Below, one piece after another: positions 43,476 through 50,660 of a stretch of 57,214 nt of DNA (within the stretch, counting starts at the first letter, position 1; every line of letters starts with the position of its first letter). Both the position numbers and the translations under genes were made by a program. The stretch covers positions 1 to 57,214 of the forward strand of contig NZ_JACHHW010000014.1 in NCBI RefSeq assembly GCF_014202945.1. Reading direction: 5' to 3'. The DNA is from Zhongshania antarctica. Its GTDB lineage: Bacteria; Pseudomonadota; Gammaproteobacteria; Pseudomonadales; Spongiibacteraceae. The notes under the pieces are model-generated. The model made no database searches, was not told the DNA's origin, and worked only from the letters and a program-made list of their open reading frames with translations.

Positions 43476-44318
43476 TTAATAAAATAATAGGGGATGACTC
43501 AATTCCGCCCCACCCAAGGAAGCAAAATCGTAGCTTGCGTCTTCAGGGTAGAGGGTAATAATACTGAGGTGGGGCTGAGAGGCGAACGCACTTGGCCCCA
43601 ATGCGCCGGCCATAGTGCCAACACTAAAAAAGCGCTTCACTTCTCCCGCGATATTAATAGGCACCCTGAAACTTGCCATAGGCTCAGTATGCGCCGCGCG
43701 CTGCCGCCAATCAGTCGGCACACTCGGGTAGGCCTGCAATCGCGCTAATGCCTTTTCGGCATTGACGTCACCGGTAAGCAGCGCGGATTGCTGGATCGAC
43801 ATCAAAATAGCCGACAAGGTATCAGCCCAATCGCCGGCGGCATCTTCCACCACCGCCTGGGCAAACAAAAAATCATAAAAATTACTCAGCGATGCCAAAC
43901 CATCCACATCGAGCAAACTTCCGTAAAAATTTACCCAACCTCGATTCACCATAAGAATATTTGCCGAGCCATCGACAACCGATGCGGGATAGGGGTCGAG
44001 GGTTCGCAAGTGCATCATCATTGCCTTGCGCAACCACTTGAGCTCTGGTGCATTAAAATCAACCGGCTCTTCATTCGGCGCAAAGCCCGCCGCAATTAAC
44101 AAATGATTCAAATCGCGCTTGCCCAAACTCAGGGCCCGCGCAATATCGAGCACCATGGTTTCACTGGCACGGCTACTGCCGTTCTCCAATCTACTAATAT
44201 GCCTTGGTGAACTGCCTAAACGCCCCGCCAGTGCCTCTTGGCTTACACCGTGCACGCCACGCCAAAACTTTAAGAATCGGCCAAATACTGATTTAGAATC
44301 CGTACTCTGCATTTGCAA
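43476..44318 (-). CDS. XRE-type regulator with MmyB-like ligand-binding domain
   Basis: A 280-aa DNA-binding regulator. The N-terminal helix-turn-helix (about 14-70) has the Cro/C1 pattern with SQEALAGRLGSSPRHISRLENGSS. The C-terminal part (about 105-275) matches the MmyB-like ligand-binding domain, a PAS-related fold that in related actinobacterial and proteobacterial regulators binds small hydrophobic molecules such as fatty acids. A second ATG at 44312 is two codons downstream; the ribosome site does not decide between them. No gene is divergently paired with it, so its targets are not evident; itself, the convergent lipase-like hydrolase or the palindrome near 41.7 kb are candidates. Confidence 0.85.
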   Translation of the reverse strand: MQMQSTDSKSVFGRFLKFWRGVHGVSQEALAGRLGSSPRHISRLENGSSRASETMVLDIARALSLGKRDLNHLLIAAGFAPNEEPVDFNAPELKWLRKAMMMHLRTLDPYPASVVDGSANILMVNRGWVNFYGSLLDVDGLASLSNFYDFLFAQAVVEDAAGDWADTLSAILMSIQQSALLTGDVNAEKALARLQAYPSVPTDWRQRAAHTEPMASFRVPINIAGEVKRFFSVGTMAGALGPSAFASQPHLSIITLYPEDASYDFASLGGAELSHPLLFY

Positions 44319-44446
44319 TTACGCTCACGTTTTCGCCGAATCTTTCACATCGATTCAGCCACCCTATTTTTTAAATACAAATTCCTAGTTTTTAGCAATT
44401 TGCGCAGATTTACGTCGCACTACGATTACACTAGTTCAGTAAGCAC

Positions 44447-44472
44447 CCGCTAATGCATTGCCGCATTAGCGG
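44447..44472. terminator. Strong hairpin after tetR
   Basis: CCGCTAATGC, loop ATTGCC, GCATTAGCGG: a perfect 10-bp stem, 33 bp after the TetR stop codon. There is no T-tract, so it may act as a Rho-assisted terminator, an RNA-stability element or a binding site near the XRE gene's promoter. Confidence 0.45.
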
Positions 44473-44505
44473 TCATAAATATTAAGATTAATTGCTCAAA
44501 AGCAT

Positions 44506-45183
44506 TCACACAGCTTGCTCAAGCAATGCTTTTAATCCCTCAACCGAACGATCCACGGTGGCCGACCAAAGTGGCTCAAGGTCTTGCAGCGCCAGATGCG
44601 CCATAATCTGCGGGTAAGCGACCGCACTGTCCGCGGCGGATAAACGCTGAACTACTCTTGCATCACTTGCATGAATTTCAAACACCGCAAAGCCCATCAC
44701 CGCCCACAATAATCCCTGTGCGTGCAACACGGCCGGACCAATCGGCATGCCCTGCGCCTGCAGCAGCGCAGTCACCGCGTCTATTTTACTCAGTGCAGCG
44801 GGCGCTGTACCTGCCAGTCCGATTAAAAATGGCAGACCAGGATGTGATTTTACTGCGCCGCGGAGGGAGTTCATCCAGCTCCGCAACTGCTGGTCCCATT
44901 CCAAGTCAGTATTTAATGATAGTTCCAGTGCTGCCAGCGCCTGCTCAGCCAAGACTTCAAACAGCGCCTCTTTGCTCGGAAAGTAAGTGTACAAATTTCC
45001 CGGCACAGTATCTAAGCGTTTAGCGAGTTGGCGTAGCGAGAAAGACTCACCACCACTGTGCTGCAATAGCGCCATTGCCGCGTCGAGAACCTGCTCTCTA
45101 GACAGCCGCGCCGGGCGACCTGCAGCCACATCGGCAGACGACTTTCTGGGTTTGGCGCCTAAATTCAAACCATCTTCTGACAT
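44506..45183 (-). CDS. TetR-family repressor
   Basis: A 225-aa repressor with an N-terminal helix-turn-helix (about 26-72: LSREQVLDAAMALL, then FSLRQLAKRLDTVPGNLYTYF) and a helical ligand-binding domain with a TetR_C-type pattern (about 90-220). A GGGAG ribosome site precedes the ATG. It is divergent from the LLM oxidoreductase gene; the 126-bp gap holds two operator-like repeats placed on the promoters of both genes. It should therefore repress itself and the LLM-phosphotransferase operon until a small ligand, perhaps that pathway's substrate or CoA thioester, binds. Confidence 0.92.
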   Translation of the reverse strand: MSEDGLNLGAKPRKSSADVAAGRPARLSREQVLDAAMALLQHSGGESFSLRQLAKRLDTVPGNLYTYFPSKEALFEVLAEQALAALELSLNTDLEWDQQLRSWMNSLRGAVKSHPGLPFLIGLAGTAPAALSKIDAVTALLQAQGMPIGPAVLHAQGLLWAVMGFAVFEIHASDARVVQRLSAADSAVAYPQIMAHLALQDLEPLWSATVDRSVEGLKALLEQAV

Positions 45184-45199
45184 TTAAAGCTCCCAAATA

Positions 45200-45229
45200 T
45201 TGACATAATGAACGCCGTTCACTTATATT
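45200..45229 (+). promoter_or_regulatory. Promoter of the LLM oxidoreductase operon
   Basis: A perfect -35 TTGACA (45200-45205), an 18-bp spacer and -10 TATATT (45224-45229). The first operator-like repeat lies in the spacer. Confidence 0.72.
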
Positions 45230-45244
45230 ACTGATCACCGTTCA
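45209..45244. promoter_or_regulatory. Two TetR operator-like inverted repeats
   Basis: TGAACGCCGTTCA (45209-45221, perfect 5+3+5) and TGATCACCGTTCA (45232-45244, one arm mismatched) have centres 23 bp apart, about two helical turns, so two dimers could bind the same face. The first blocks the forward promoter spacer; the second covers the predicted start sites of both promoters. Confidence 0.7.
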
Positions 45245-45247
45245 CTA

Positions 45248-45276
45248 ATTATACTGGTAAGCGGATAAAAACCCAA
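45248..45276 (-). promoter_or_regulatory. Promoter of tetR
   Basis: On the minus strand: -35 TTGGGT (45271-45276), 17-bp spacer, perfect -10 TATAAT (45248-45253). The predicted start, near 45241, lies inside the second operator. Confidence 0.62.
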
Positions 45277-45309
45277 AAAGAACACCGGCACTCACTCTCG
45301 GATATAGTC

Positions 45310-46398
45310 ATGACTACAGCAAGCCATCTTTCAGAATTCCCCGAGCTCGGCTTTTATACGCTACCGGGACACACAGAGAACCCCGCCGACATACTAAGCG
45401 AGGTTCGTCAGGCCGAGGCATTAGGCCTAGGCTCAGCGTGGATATCCGAGCGTTTTGACGTAAAAGAAGTCGCCGCGCTGGCGGGCGCAGCCGGCGCAGT
45501 GACCAATAAATTATTTATCGGCAGCGGCGCGACCAATATCAATTCCCGCCACCCCATGCTCACAGCAACTATGGCGACGACGCTGCATCGCCTCACCCAA
45601 GGCCGCTTTGCACTCGGCGTGGCCAGGGGCGTAGGCATTCGCTACGACTTGATGGGCATGGAGAAAATGACCAACGCGCATCTCGCTGAATTTGCTGGAT
45701 TAATGCGTCAGCTATGGCAGGGTGAGCGCGTTAGTCACAACGGCAAGCTCGGTCACTTTCCCTATCTGCACATGAGCAAGTGGATGAACGAAGATATTCC
45801 CCTGATGTTTGTTGGCTTTGGCCCCAAAAGCCTCAAATTTGCCGGAAGTCTATTTGACGGCGTTATTCTCCATACCTTTTTATCTGACGACGCACTCAAA
45901 CGAGCCGTTGCCCATGTTCGTGAAGGGGCTGAAGCGGCGGGCCGCGACCCCTACTCAGTAAAGGTATGGAGCGTAATGGCCACCGCCTGTGATGCCGACG
46001 AAGCTACCTACCTAAAATATATCGTCGCACGTATGGCGACGTATCTGCAGGCGCCCCACTACGGCGAGCTACTGGTTAATACCAATGGCTGGGATCTGGC
46101 CGTGTTAGAGCGCTTCCGCGCTGACGAAGTCGTCAGTGCCATGCCAGGTGGAATCGACAGCGTCGCGACGATCGACCAGCTTAAACACATCCGCACACTG
46201 CTCCCTGAGTCATGGCTACCTGCCGCAGTAGGAAGCCCCAAAGTCTGCGCACAACGCTTTCAGGATCAGTTTAATGCCGGCGCTGACGGCGTCATTATTC
46301 ATGCCAGTACACCAAGTGAATTCGCGCCGGTGCTGGACGCCTACCGAGTTATCCGCGATACCGCACGCTTTGCTGATCGCACTAACCGTCCCTGCTGA
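45310..46398 (+). CDS. Luciferase-like (LLM) flavin/F420-type oxidoreductase
   Basis: A 362-aa TIM-barrel oxidoreductase of the bacterial luciferase-like superfamily, close in pattern to the TIGR03857 'probable F420-dependent' group. Signatures are ELGFYTLPGH at the start, EALGLGSAWISERFDVKE, IGSGATNINSRHPMLTA, GRFALGVARGVGIRYD and VGFGPKSLKFAGSLFDGVI. Cofactor choice is open: gammaproteobacteria generally lack F420, so FMN is likely here. There is no signal peptide. It begins an operon with the phosphotransferase 9 bp downstream and is probably controlled by the divergent TetR. TetR, LLM and APH/ACAD10-like genes commonly sit together in lipid or aromatic acyl-CoA catabolism loci. No clear ribosome site precedes the ATG. 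Confidence 0.87.
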   Translation: MTTASHLSEFPELGFYTLPGHTENPADILSEVRQAEALGLGSAWISERFDVKEVAALAGAAGAVTNKLFIGSGATNINSRHPMLTATMATTLHRLTQGRFALGVARGVGIRYDLMGMEKMTNAHLAEFAGLMRQLWQGERVSHNGKLGHFPYLHMSKWMNEDIPLMFVGFGPKSLKFAGSLFDGVILHTFLSDDALKRAVAHVREGAEAAGRDPYSVKVWSVMATACDADEATYLKYIVARMATYLQAPHYGELLVNTNGWDLAVLERFRADEVVSAMPGGIDSVATIDQLKHIRTLLPESWLPAAVGSPKVCAQRFQDQFNAGADGVIIHASTPSEFAPVLDAYRVIRDTARFADRTNRPC

Positions 46399-46407
46399 GA
46401 TACTCCA

Positions 46408-47472
46408 ATGACTCAAGAATTGCGCCCCACCCCAAGCCTCGACGCCCCCGACACAGTTCGCCTTAGCTTACAGGACTGGCTCACAGAATCCGTTTACCCC
46501 AAGCGCAACGTTATTATTCCGGCGATAGTCATCCCCGAAAATACCGGGATGTCGAACATCACGCTGTTATTCGATTGCGTGCTCGACGACCAAGAAACGA
46601 TGCCCATGGTAGCGCGCCTGCAAGCTCAGGGTGACAAGCTCGCGTTCCCTGAGTACAACCTGCCTATGCAGTACGCAGCAATGGAGGCCCTAGGCAAAAT
46701 ATCGGGTTTACAGCTTCCACAACTCGTCGCACAGGAGCCGAGTGGCGAGATTTTAGGGACGCCGTTTTATATCATGCAGCGCTGCGACGGCCGCATTCCG
46801 CCAGATATGCCTCCCTACCATATGGACGGCTGGCTATTAGACGCAAGTCCCGCCGACCGTAAAGCACTATGGAATAGCGCGATCAGTATGATCGCTACTC
46901 TACACGCCCAAGATCCAACGGCAGCGCCGCTGGCCGAATTTATCCAGCAGCATCACTTCCCGAAATCCCTCGATGAGCAGCTCAGCTACTGGGAGCATTA
47001 TATGGACTGGGGATTGGAAGGCGCGCGCAACGAGGCCTGCGAACAAGCCTTGGCATGGCTGCGCCAGCATCAACCCGAGGAGCAATGTCTGCGCCTATGT
47101 TGGGGTGACTCGCGAATGGCTAATGTGATATTTGACCCCACCAAAAATGAAATCGCGGCACTACTCGACTGGGAAATGCTCTGTATGGGCGATCCATTGC
47201 AAGACATTGCATGGTGGATTTTTATGGATGAAGTATTCAGTCACGGCATTGGCATACCGCGACTTGAGGGCTTCCCCGACATTGATACCAGCGCGCAATT
47301 ATGGTCTACACTCAGCGGGCATAAGTACGACAAGCTACATTACTATCGCGTGTACGCGGGCATGCGTATTTCATTGATTCTTGCGCGGATGTCACTAGCA
47401 ACCGACGGCAGCATGGTCGAAGACAGCTTTGCCAGCCAATACACCCTTAAAGTAATGTCGGAAAAGAACTAG
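46408..47472 (+). CDS. Aminoglycoside-phosphotransferase-family kinase (ACAD10-like)
   Basis: A 354-aa protein of the APH/choline-kinase fold. The catalytic loop is CWGDSRMANVIF with D234 and N239; the family usually has His before Gly-Asp, here Trp. The metal-binding Asp is D254 in LLDWEMLCMGDP. An N-terminal segment with NTGMSNITLLFD corresponds to the nucleotide-binding loop region. Members of this branch are linked to fatty-acid or hydroxyacyl-CoA catabolism (the kinase domain of human ACAD10), not to antibiotic resistance. It is co-transcribed with the LLM oxidoreductase 9 bp upstream and probably shares its TetR control. Substrate unknown. Confidence 0.86.
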   Translation: MTQELRPTPSLDAPDTVRLSLQDWLTESVYPKRNVIIPAIVIPENTGMSNITLLFDCVLDDQETMPMVARLQAQGDKLAFPEYNLPMQYAAMEALGKISGLQLPQLVAQEPSGEILGTPFYIMQRCDGRIPPDMPPYHMDGWLLDASPADRKALWNSAISMIATLHAQDPTAAPLAEFIQQHHFPKSLDEQLSYWEHYMDWGLEGARNEACEQALAWLRQHQPEEQCLRLCWGDSRMANVIFDPTKNEIAALLDWEMLCMGDPLQDIAWWIFMDEVFSHGIGIPRLEGFPDIDTSAQLWSTLSGHKYDKLHYYRVYAGMRISLILARMSLATDGSMVEDSFASQYTLKVMSEKN

Positions 47473-47493
47473 GCTGGTATCATTTATTAGCAA

Positions 47494-47508
47494 GCGTGCT
47501 TAGCACGC
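47494..47508. other. Small hairpin after the LLM-phosphotransferase operon
   Basis: GCGTGCT-T-AGCACGC, a 7-bp stem, lies 22 bp past the phosphotransferase stop codon. No T-tract follows on the plus strand. It may be a weak terminator. Confidence 0.3.
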
Positions 47509-47601
47509 AAAACGCGGCAATATTGACGAGCGCAGTAATCTATCCCGACCACTGTTGAGTAAACGCTGCGCTAGCCGCCAAACATTAAGACGGAGATGGG
47601 C

Positions 47602-48018
47602 ATGAATTATCGACCACTGATTTTTATCCTCATTTCTGCTGTCGCGTTAACAGCGCTATTTGTCGTATTAAAACCCGCCCCGAAGTCACCAATCCAACAA
47701 GAACCCACTGTAAATAGGGGAAAGACAAACGCAGCGCCGGAACGATCTGCACGCAGGTTTGAACTTGTTATTGAGGGCGGCGCACTGGCTTCTGGCCCCC
47801 GACGCATCGAAGTTCAGCAAGGCAGCGCGATCGAAATTAAGGTCATCACCGATCATGCAGACGAATTACACCTCCACGGCTATGACCTAAAATTACAACT
47901 CACCGCCGGTGAGCCTGCCACACTAGCCTTTAGCGCAGATCACTCGGGACGCTTTGGCCTTGAGCTGCATCATAGCCACGGCGAAATTGCCACACTGGAA
48001 GTCATGCCTACACCCTAA
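47602..48018 (+). CDS. Small membrane-anchored cupredoxin-like protein
   Basis: A 138-aa protein with an N-terminal signal or anchor (about 5-23), a low-complexity linker (about 25-50) and an all-beta domain of about 85 residues resembling the EfeO/cupredoxin_1 fold. The end pattern is typical: EIKVITDHADELHLHGYDL followed by FSADHSGRFGLELHHSH. Several histidines could bind copper or another metal, but the Cys of blue copper proteins is absent, so electron transfer of the plastocyanin type is unlikely. The ATG at 47602 is chosen because GGAG lies 6 bases before it; another ATG lies two codons upstream. It may have its own promoter, 130 bp after the phosphotransferase gene. Confidence 0.8.
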   Translation: MNYRPLIFILISAVALTALFVVLKPAPKSPIQQEPTVNRGKTNAAPERSARRFELVIEGGALASGPRRIEVQQGSAIEIKVITDHADELHLHGYDLKLQLTAGEPATLAFSADHSGRFGLELHHSHGEIATLEVMPTP

Positions 48019-48400
48019 TATTCAATTCATAATCATCAAAATACTGAGCTCAAATAAAGTTCTAAAGGGTCTCCCGCACGCCACGACGAACAGCTAAGCG
48101 ATTCGCCGCCAGCGTCACACTCACAAACGCTAAGATTTGATTAGCCTGCTAGATAACAAGGCCACTACGAAGATTGCAATATGAGCAGCATTATAATGGA
48201 GATGATCAGCGTCATTACTGAACAGCTGCAAGACGCTGGTATAGGCCTACGCGACACTACCATTAACGACGAATAACCGCACGGCACGGTTATCCACACT
48301 GGTCTTGTCGACACATTGGCGCAAGCACAGATTAAAGAAACCTTAGGTCACTATTCAATGACAATTGAATTTAATTAGAAAACCATTGGCAATCACCGAA
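48019..48400. other. 382-bp intergenic region with one interrupted small frame
   Basis: The only notable content is the interrupted frame at 48181-48378, listed separately. No promoter, terminator or RNA gene is clear. Confidence 0.4.
48181..48378 (+). pseudogene. Possible small gene broken by one stop codon
   Basis: A frame of 66 codons begins with ATG and ends in TAG, with a single in-frame TAA at 48274-48276 after residue 31. Both halves look protein-like: MEMISVITEQLQDAGIGLRD, then VIHTGLVDTLAQAQIKETLG. One substitution would restore a 65-residue product. No clear ribosome site and no family is recognised, so it may equally be chance. Confidence 0.3.
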
Positions 48401-48769
48401 TTATGGATACCTATGCCTAAAATAGAGCACCAACACCACAAACATCGCACAGAGCGCAACGCCCACTAACAGCTCGTTTAATACTGGCGAAAAAACAAAC
48501 AGGAAACCTTGCCCCTTAATGAGCGCAGAAAAACTGGACACAGCAAATGGCATCATAAACAAACGAGCCGTTTGCCATCGACTACCGCTAGCATCAACAC
48601 TGAGCATTAAACCCAAGCCAATAATTGCGCTGATACCCAGCGCATTTATCCAAATTTTAGGGGCGGGATCAAAATAAAAGTAGACTGTAGTCAAATACCA
48701 AATCAAGTAGCACCACAACACTATTTTTCCATTTTTGATCTTTGCCAAATACCGTCCTAGCGCCGTCAT
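48401..48769 (-). CDS. Small integral membrane protein, unknown function
   Basis: A 122-aa protein with a basic N-terminus and about four membrane segments (18-34, 42-58, 68-86, 92-115). I do not recognise the family. Hydrophobicity and the charged ends (RYLAKIKNGK, YFRHRYP) are consistent with a real membrane protein with both ends in the cytoplasm. It lies 20 bp after the OsmC-like gene on the same strand and is probably co-transcribed. Confidence 0.68.
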   Translation of the reverse strand: MTALGRYLAKIKNGKIVLWCYLIWYLTTVYFYFDPAPKIWINALGISAIIGLGLMLSVDASGSRWQTARLFMMPFAVSSFSALIKGQGFLFVFSPVLNELLVGVALCAMFVVLVLYFRHRYP

Positions 48770-48789
48770 ATAAAACTTACCCCAGCCTA

Positions 48790-49224
48790 TTACTTACTTA
48801 GTACATTAATTTCTAAGCACTTTTTTGCCGACAGAGAATTACTCACAATACATATCTTCTCTGCCTTACGAAGCAGGGTTTCCGCTTTTGATCTACTCGC
48901 GGCATCCGCAACAAGCAACGTCACGGAAATCGTTATCTTAGTGAACAACATACTGCGCTCGACTTTATCTAACTCACCCTTGCAGTGACACTCAATAGAT
49001 AGCCAGTCTAACTTAGCCAACTCCGCCACCGTTCGAAATGACAGAACAAAACAATTCGCCGCAGCCGCCATGAGCAACTCCTCAGGCGACCATTTATCGC
49101 CCGGGCCACCGAATTGGCTTGGCGCATTAACCGCCAATGCGGGTAAATGATCTGCAAAAACGTTTAAGGATCCCTGCGGATGCCCGCTTACGGTTACCGA
49201 GTAGTGAAGTGGTAATTCATGCAT
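48790..49224 (-). CDS. OsmC/Ohr-family protein
   Basis: A 144-aa protein of the OsmC-like fold, thiol-dependent peroxidases that reduce organic hydroperoxides. The two conserved cysteines are present: C58 in AAANCFVLSF and C125 in KICIVSNS. The N-terminus PQGSLNVFAD and the segment DKWSPEELLMAA match the OsmC subgroup more than Ohr. The expected role is protection against lipid or organic peroxides, using a dithiol reductant. It shares an operon with the small membrane protein downstream (20 bp). Confidence 0.88.
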   Translation of the reverse strand: MHELPLHYSVTVSGHPQGSLNVFADHLPALAVNAPSQFGGPGDKWSPEELLMAAAANCFVLSFRTVAELAKLDWLSIECHCKGELDKVERSMLFTKITISVTLLVADAASRSKAETLLRKAEKICIVSNSLSAKKCLEINVLSK

Positions 49225-49446
49225 GACTTATCCCCAGCGACATAGAAAATTGGTTTTAATAGGCACGTCCGCAAAATACGTAGCCATAAATATCAGGTCA
49301 AAAATAACAGTATATTTATTGAAGGCCCGGCGCTGAATCGGCTACTTACCAATGCCTGCAGAAGACTAATAAACTAAACAGCTCGCAGTATTTACTGACC
49401 CACCGTGGTAAATTACGCTTGTAACGCGGAATAATAAACAAATGCG

Positions 49447-50610
49447 ATGTATTTTATGAAAATAAAATCCCCTAGTTCAGCTATTGCGCTCGCCATTTTC
49501 ATTAGCGGGGTAGGCAGCCTTGCACCTGGCTGCGCTAGCAGCCAAAGCCAATCCTCGGTACAAATCGACCCGCCGCCAGCAAATGCAGTTGCAAACTTAT
49601 TAAACAATGATATACACCCCATCACCGCAAAATCTGCTTTCTCACCCGAGGAGAACATTCTCGCTATCGACGCCGATATGCGATATTTCGTTGAAGAAAA
49701 TGTACCTGCTGCCTTAAGCCCTCGGGCCCGCTTGAGCTATCTCTTAGACGCCATGGTTCGACCCTCGCAGCTCGGTCTATCATATGACCCAGGGATTACA
49801 TTTAACGCAACTGAGACCTTTTATGCGCGAAAGGGTAACTGCCTGTCGTTAAGCTCCTTATTCATTGCCTTGGCACGAGAGGCTAACCTCAACGCCTATT
49901 ACAATGAAGTGACGATTCCGCCCAGCTGGGACATGGTTAGTGACAACAGCATGGTGTTTTATAAGCACATTAACGTCGTCGTCGATTTTGGCGAAGACGG
50001 ACAGGAAATCGTTGATCTTAGTGTTGATAATTACGAGTATCACTACCCGCAACACCGACTCAGCGAACAAGAAGCGGCCGCCCAACATTACAATAATCGT
50101 GGTGCCGAGTTTCTTAACCAGGGCAAGAACGACGAAGCGATGCGCTATTTCCATAGAGCGCTCTATTTAGACCCGCAAGCCGGGCATATTTGGGGGAATT
50201 TAGGTACTTTATTTCGTCGACTTGGTCACCAGCAAGATGCAGAGTTAGCCTACCGACAAGCGCTAACCTTAAATATTAACGATCAAGTTGCTATTAGCAA
50301 TCTAAGTCGCCTGTATCGTGAACAAGGTGATACCGAGAAAGCGCGTGAGCTTGAGAAAGTAGCGGAGGAATTCAGAAAGGAAAATCCATTTTGGCACTAT
50401 ACCCGTGCAAAAGCGGAGTATGAAAAAGGAGAGTATGCAAATGCTTTGCAAGCGATAAAGCACGCTATTGCACTCAGAAAGAATGAACACCGTTTTTACC
50501 GTTTTGCATCCTTGATCTATTTTCGACAGGGAAAGCGGGATTTGGCTGTTACCTACGCCGAAAAGGCTGCGAAGCTTAAAGTGGCATCGAGTGCCAATAT
50601 CGAAAATTAA
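49447..50610 (+). CDS. Secreted TPR protein with transglutaminase-like domain
   Basis: A 387-aa exported protein. The signal segment (about 8-29) ends at APGC, a weak lipobox (Cys29). A transglutaminase-like papain-fold domain (about 85-200) has the possible triad C133 in ARKGNCLSLSS, H175 in YKHINVVVDF and D191 in EIVDLSVDN. At least four TPR repeats follow (about 215-380: AEFLNQGKNDEAMRYFHRAL, then GHIWGNLGTLFRRLG and so on). Such domains serve as protein-processing or protein-binding modules in the envelope; catalysis is possible but unproven. The first ATG is used; one three codons later (49456) is equally plausible and neither has a clear ribosome site. It converges on the TonB receptor across a shared terminator. 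Confidence 0.84.
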   Translation: MYFMKIKSPSSAIALAIFISGVGSLAPGCASSQSQSSVQIDPPPANAVANLLNNDIHPITAKSAFSPEENILAIDADMRYFVEENVPAALSPRARLSYLLDAMVRPSQLGLSYDPGITFNATETFYARKGNCLSLSSLFIALAREANLNAYYNEVTIPPSWDMVSDNSMVFYKHINVVVDFGEDGQEIVDLSVDNYEYHYPQHRLSEQEAAAQHYNNRGAEFLNQGKNDEAMRYFHRALYLDPQAGHIWGNLGTLFRRLGHQQDAELAYRQALTLNINDQVAISNLSRLYREQGDTEKARELEKVAEEFRKENPFWHYTRAKAEYEKGEYANALQAIKHAIALRKNEHRFYRFASLIYFRQGKRDLAVTYAEKAAKLKVASSANIEN

Positions 50611-50639
50611 AAAAGAACGTCAAGCTGACGTTCTTTTTT
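50609..50639. terminator. Bidirectional Rho-independent terminator
   Basis: AAAAAAGAACGTCA, loop AGC, TGACGTTCTTTTTT: a near-perfect long stem with A- and T-tracts at its ends, located between two converging genes. It can stop transcripts from both sides. Confidence 0.92.
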
Positions 50640-50660
50640 ATTGAAAGCAGAGTTTTAAAA

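Noticed and set aside
46408-47472. Aminoglycoside resistance gene
   Set aside because: The phosphotransferase fold is of the ACAD10-like branch and is paired with an LLM oxidoreductase, not with resistance genes.
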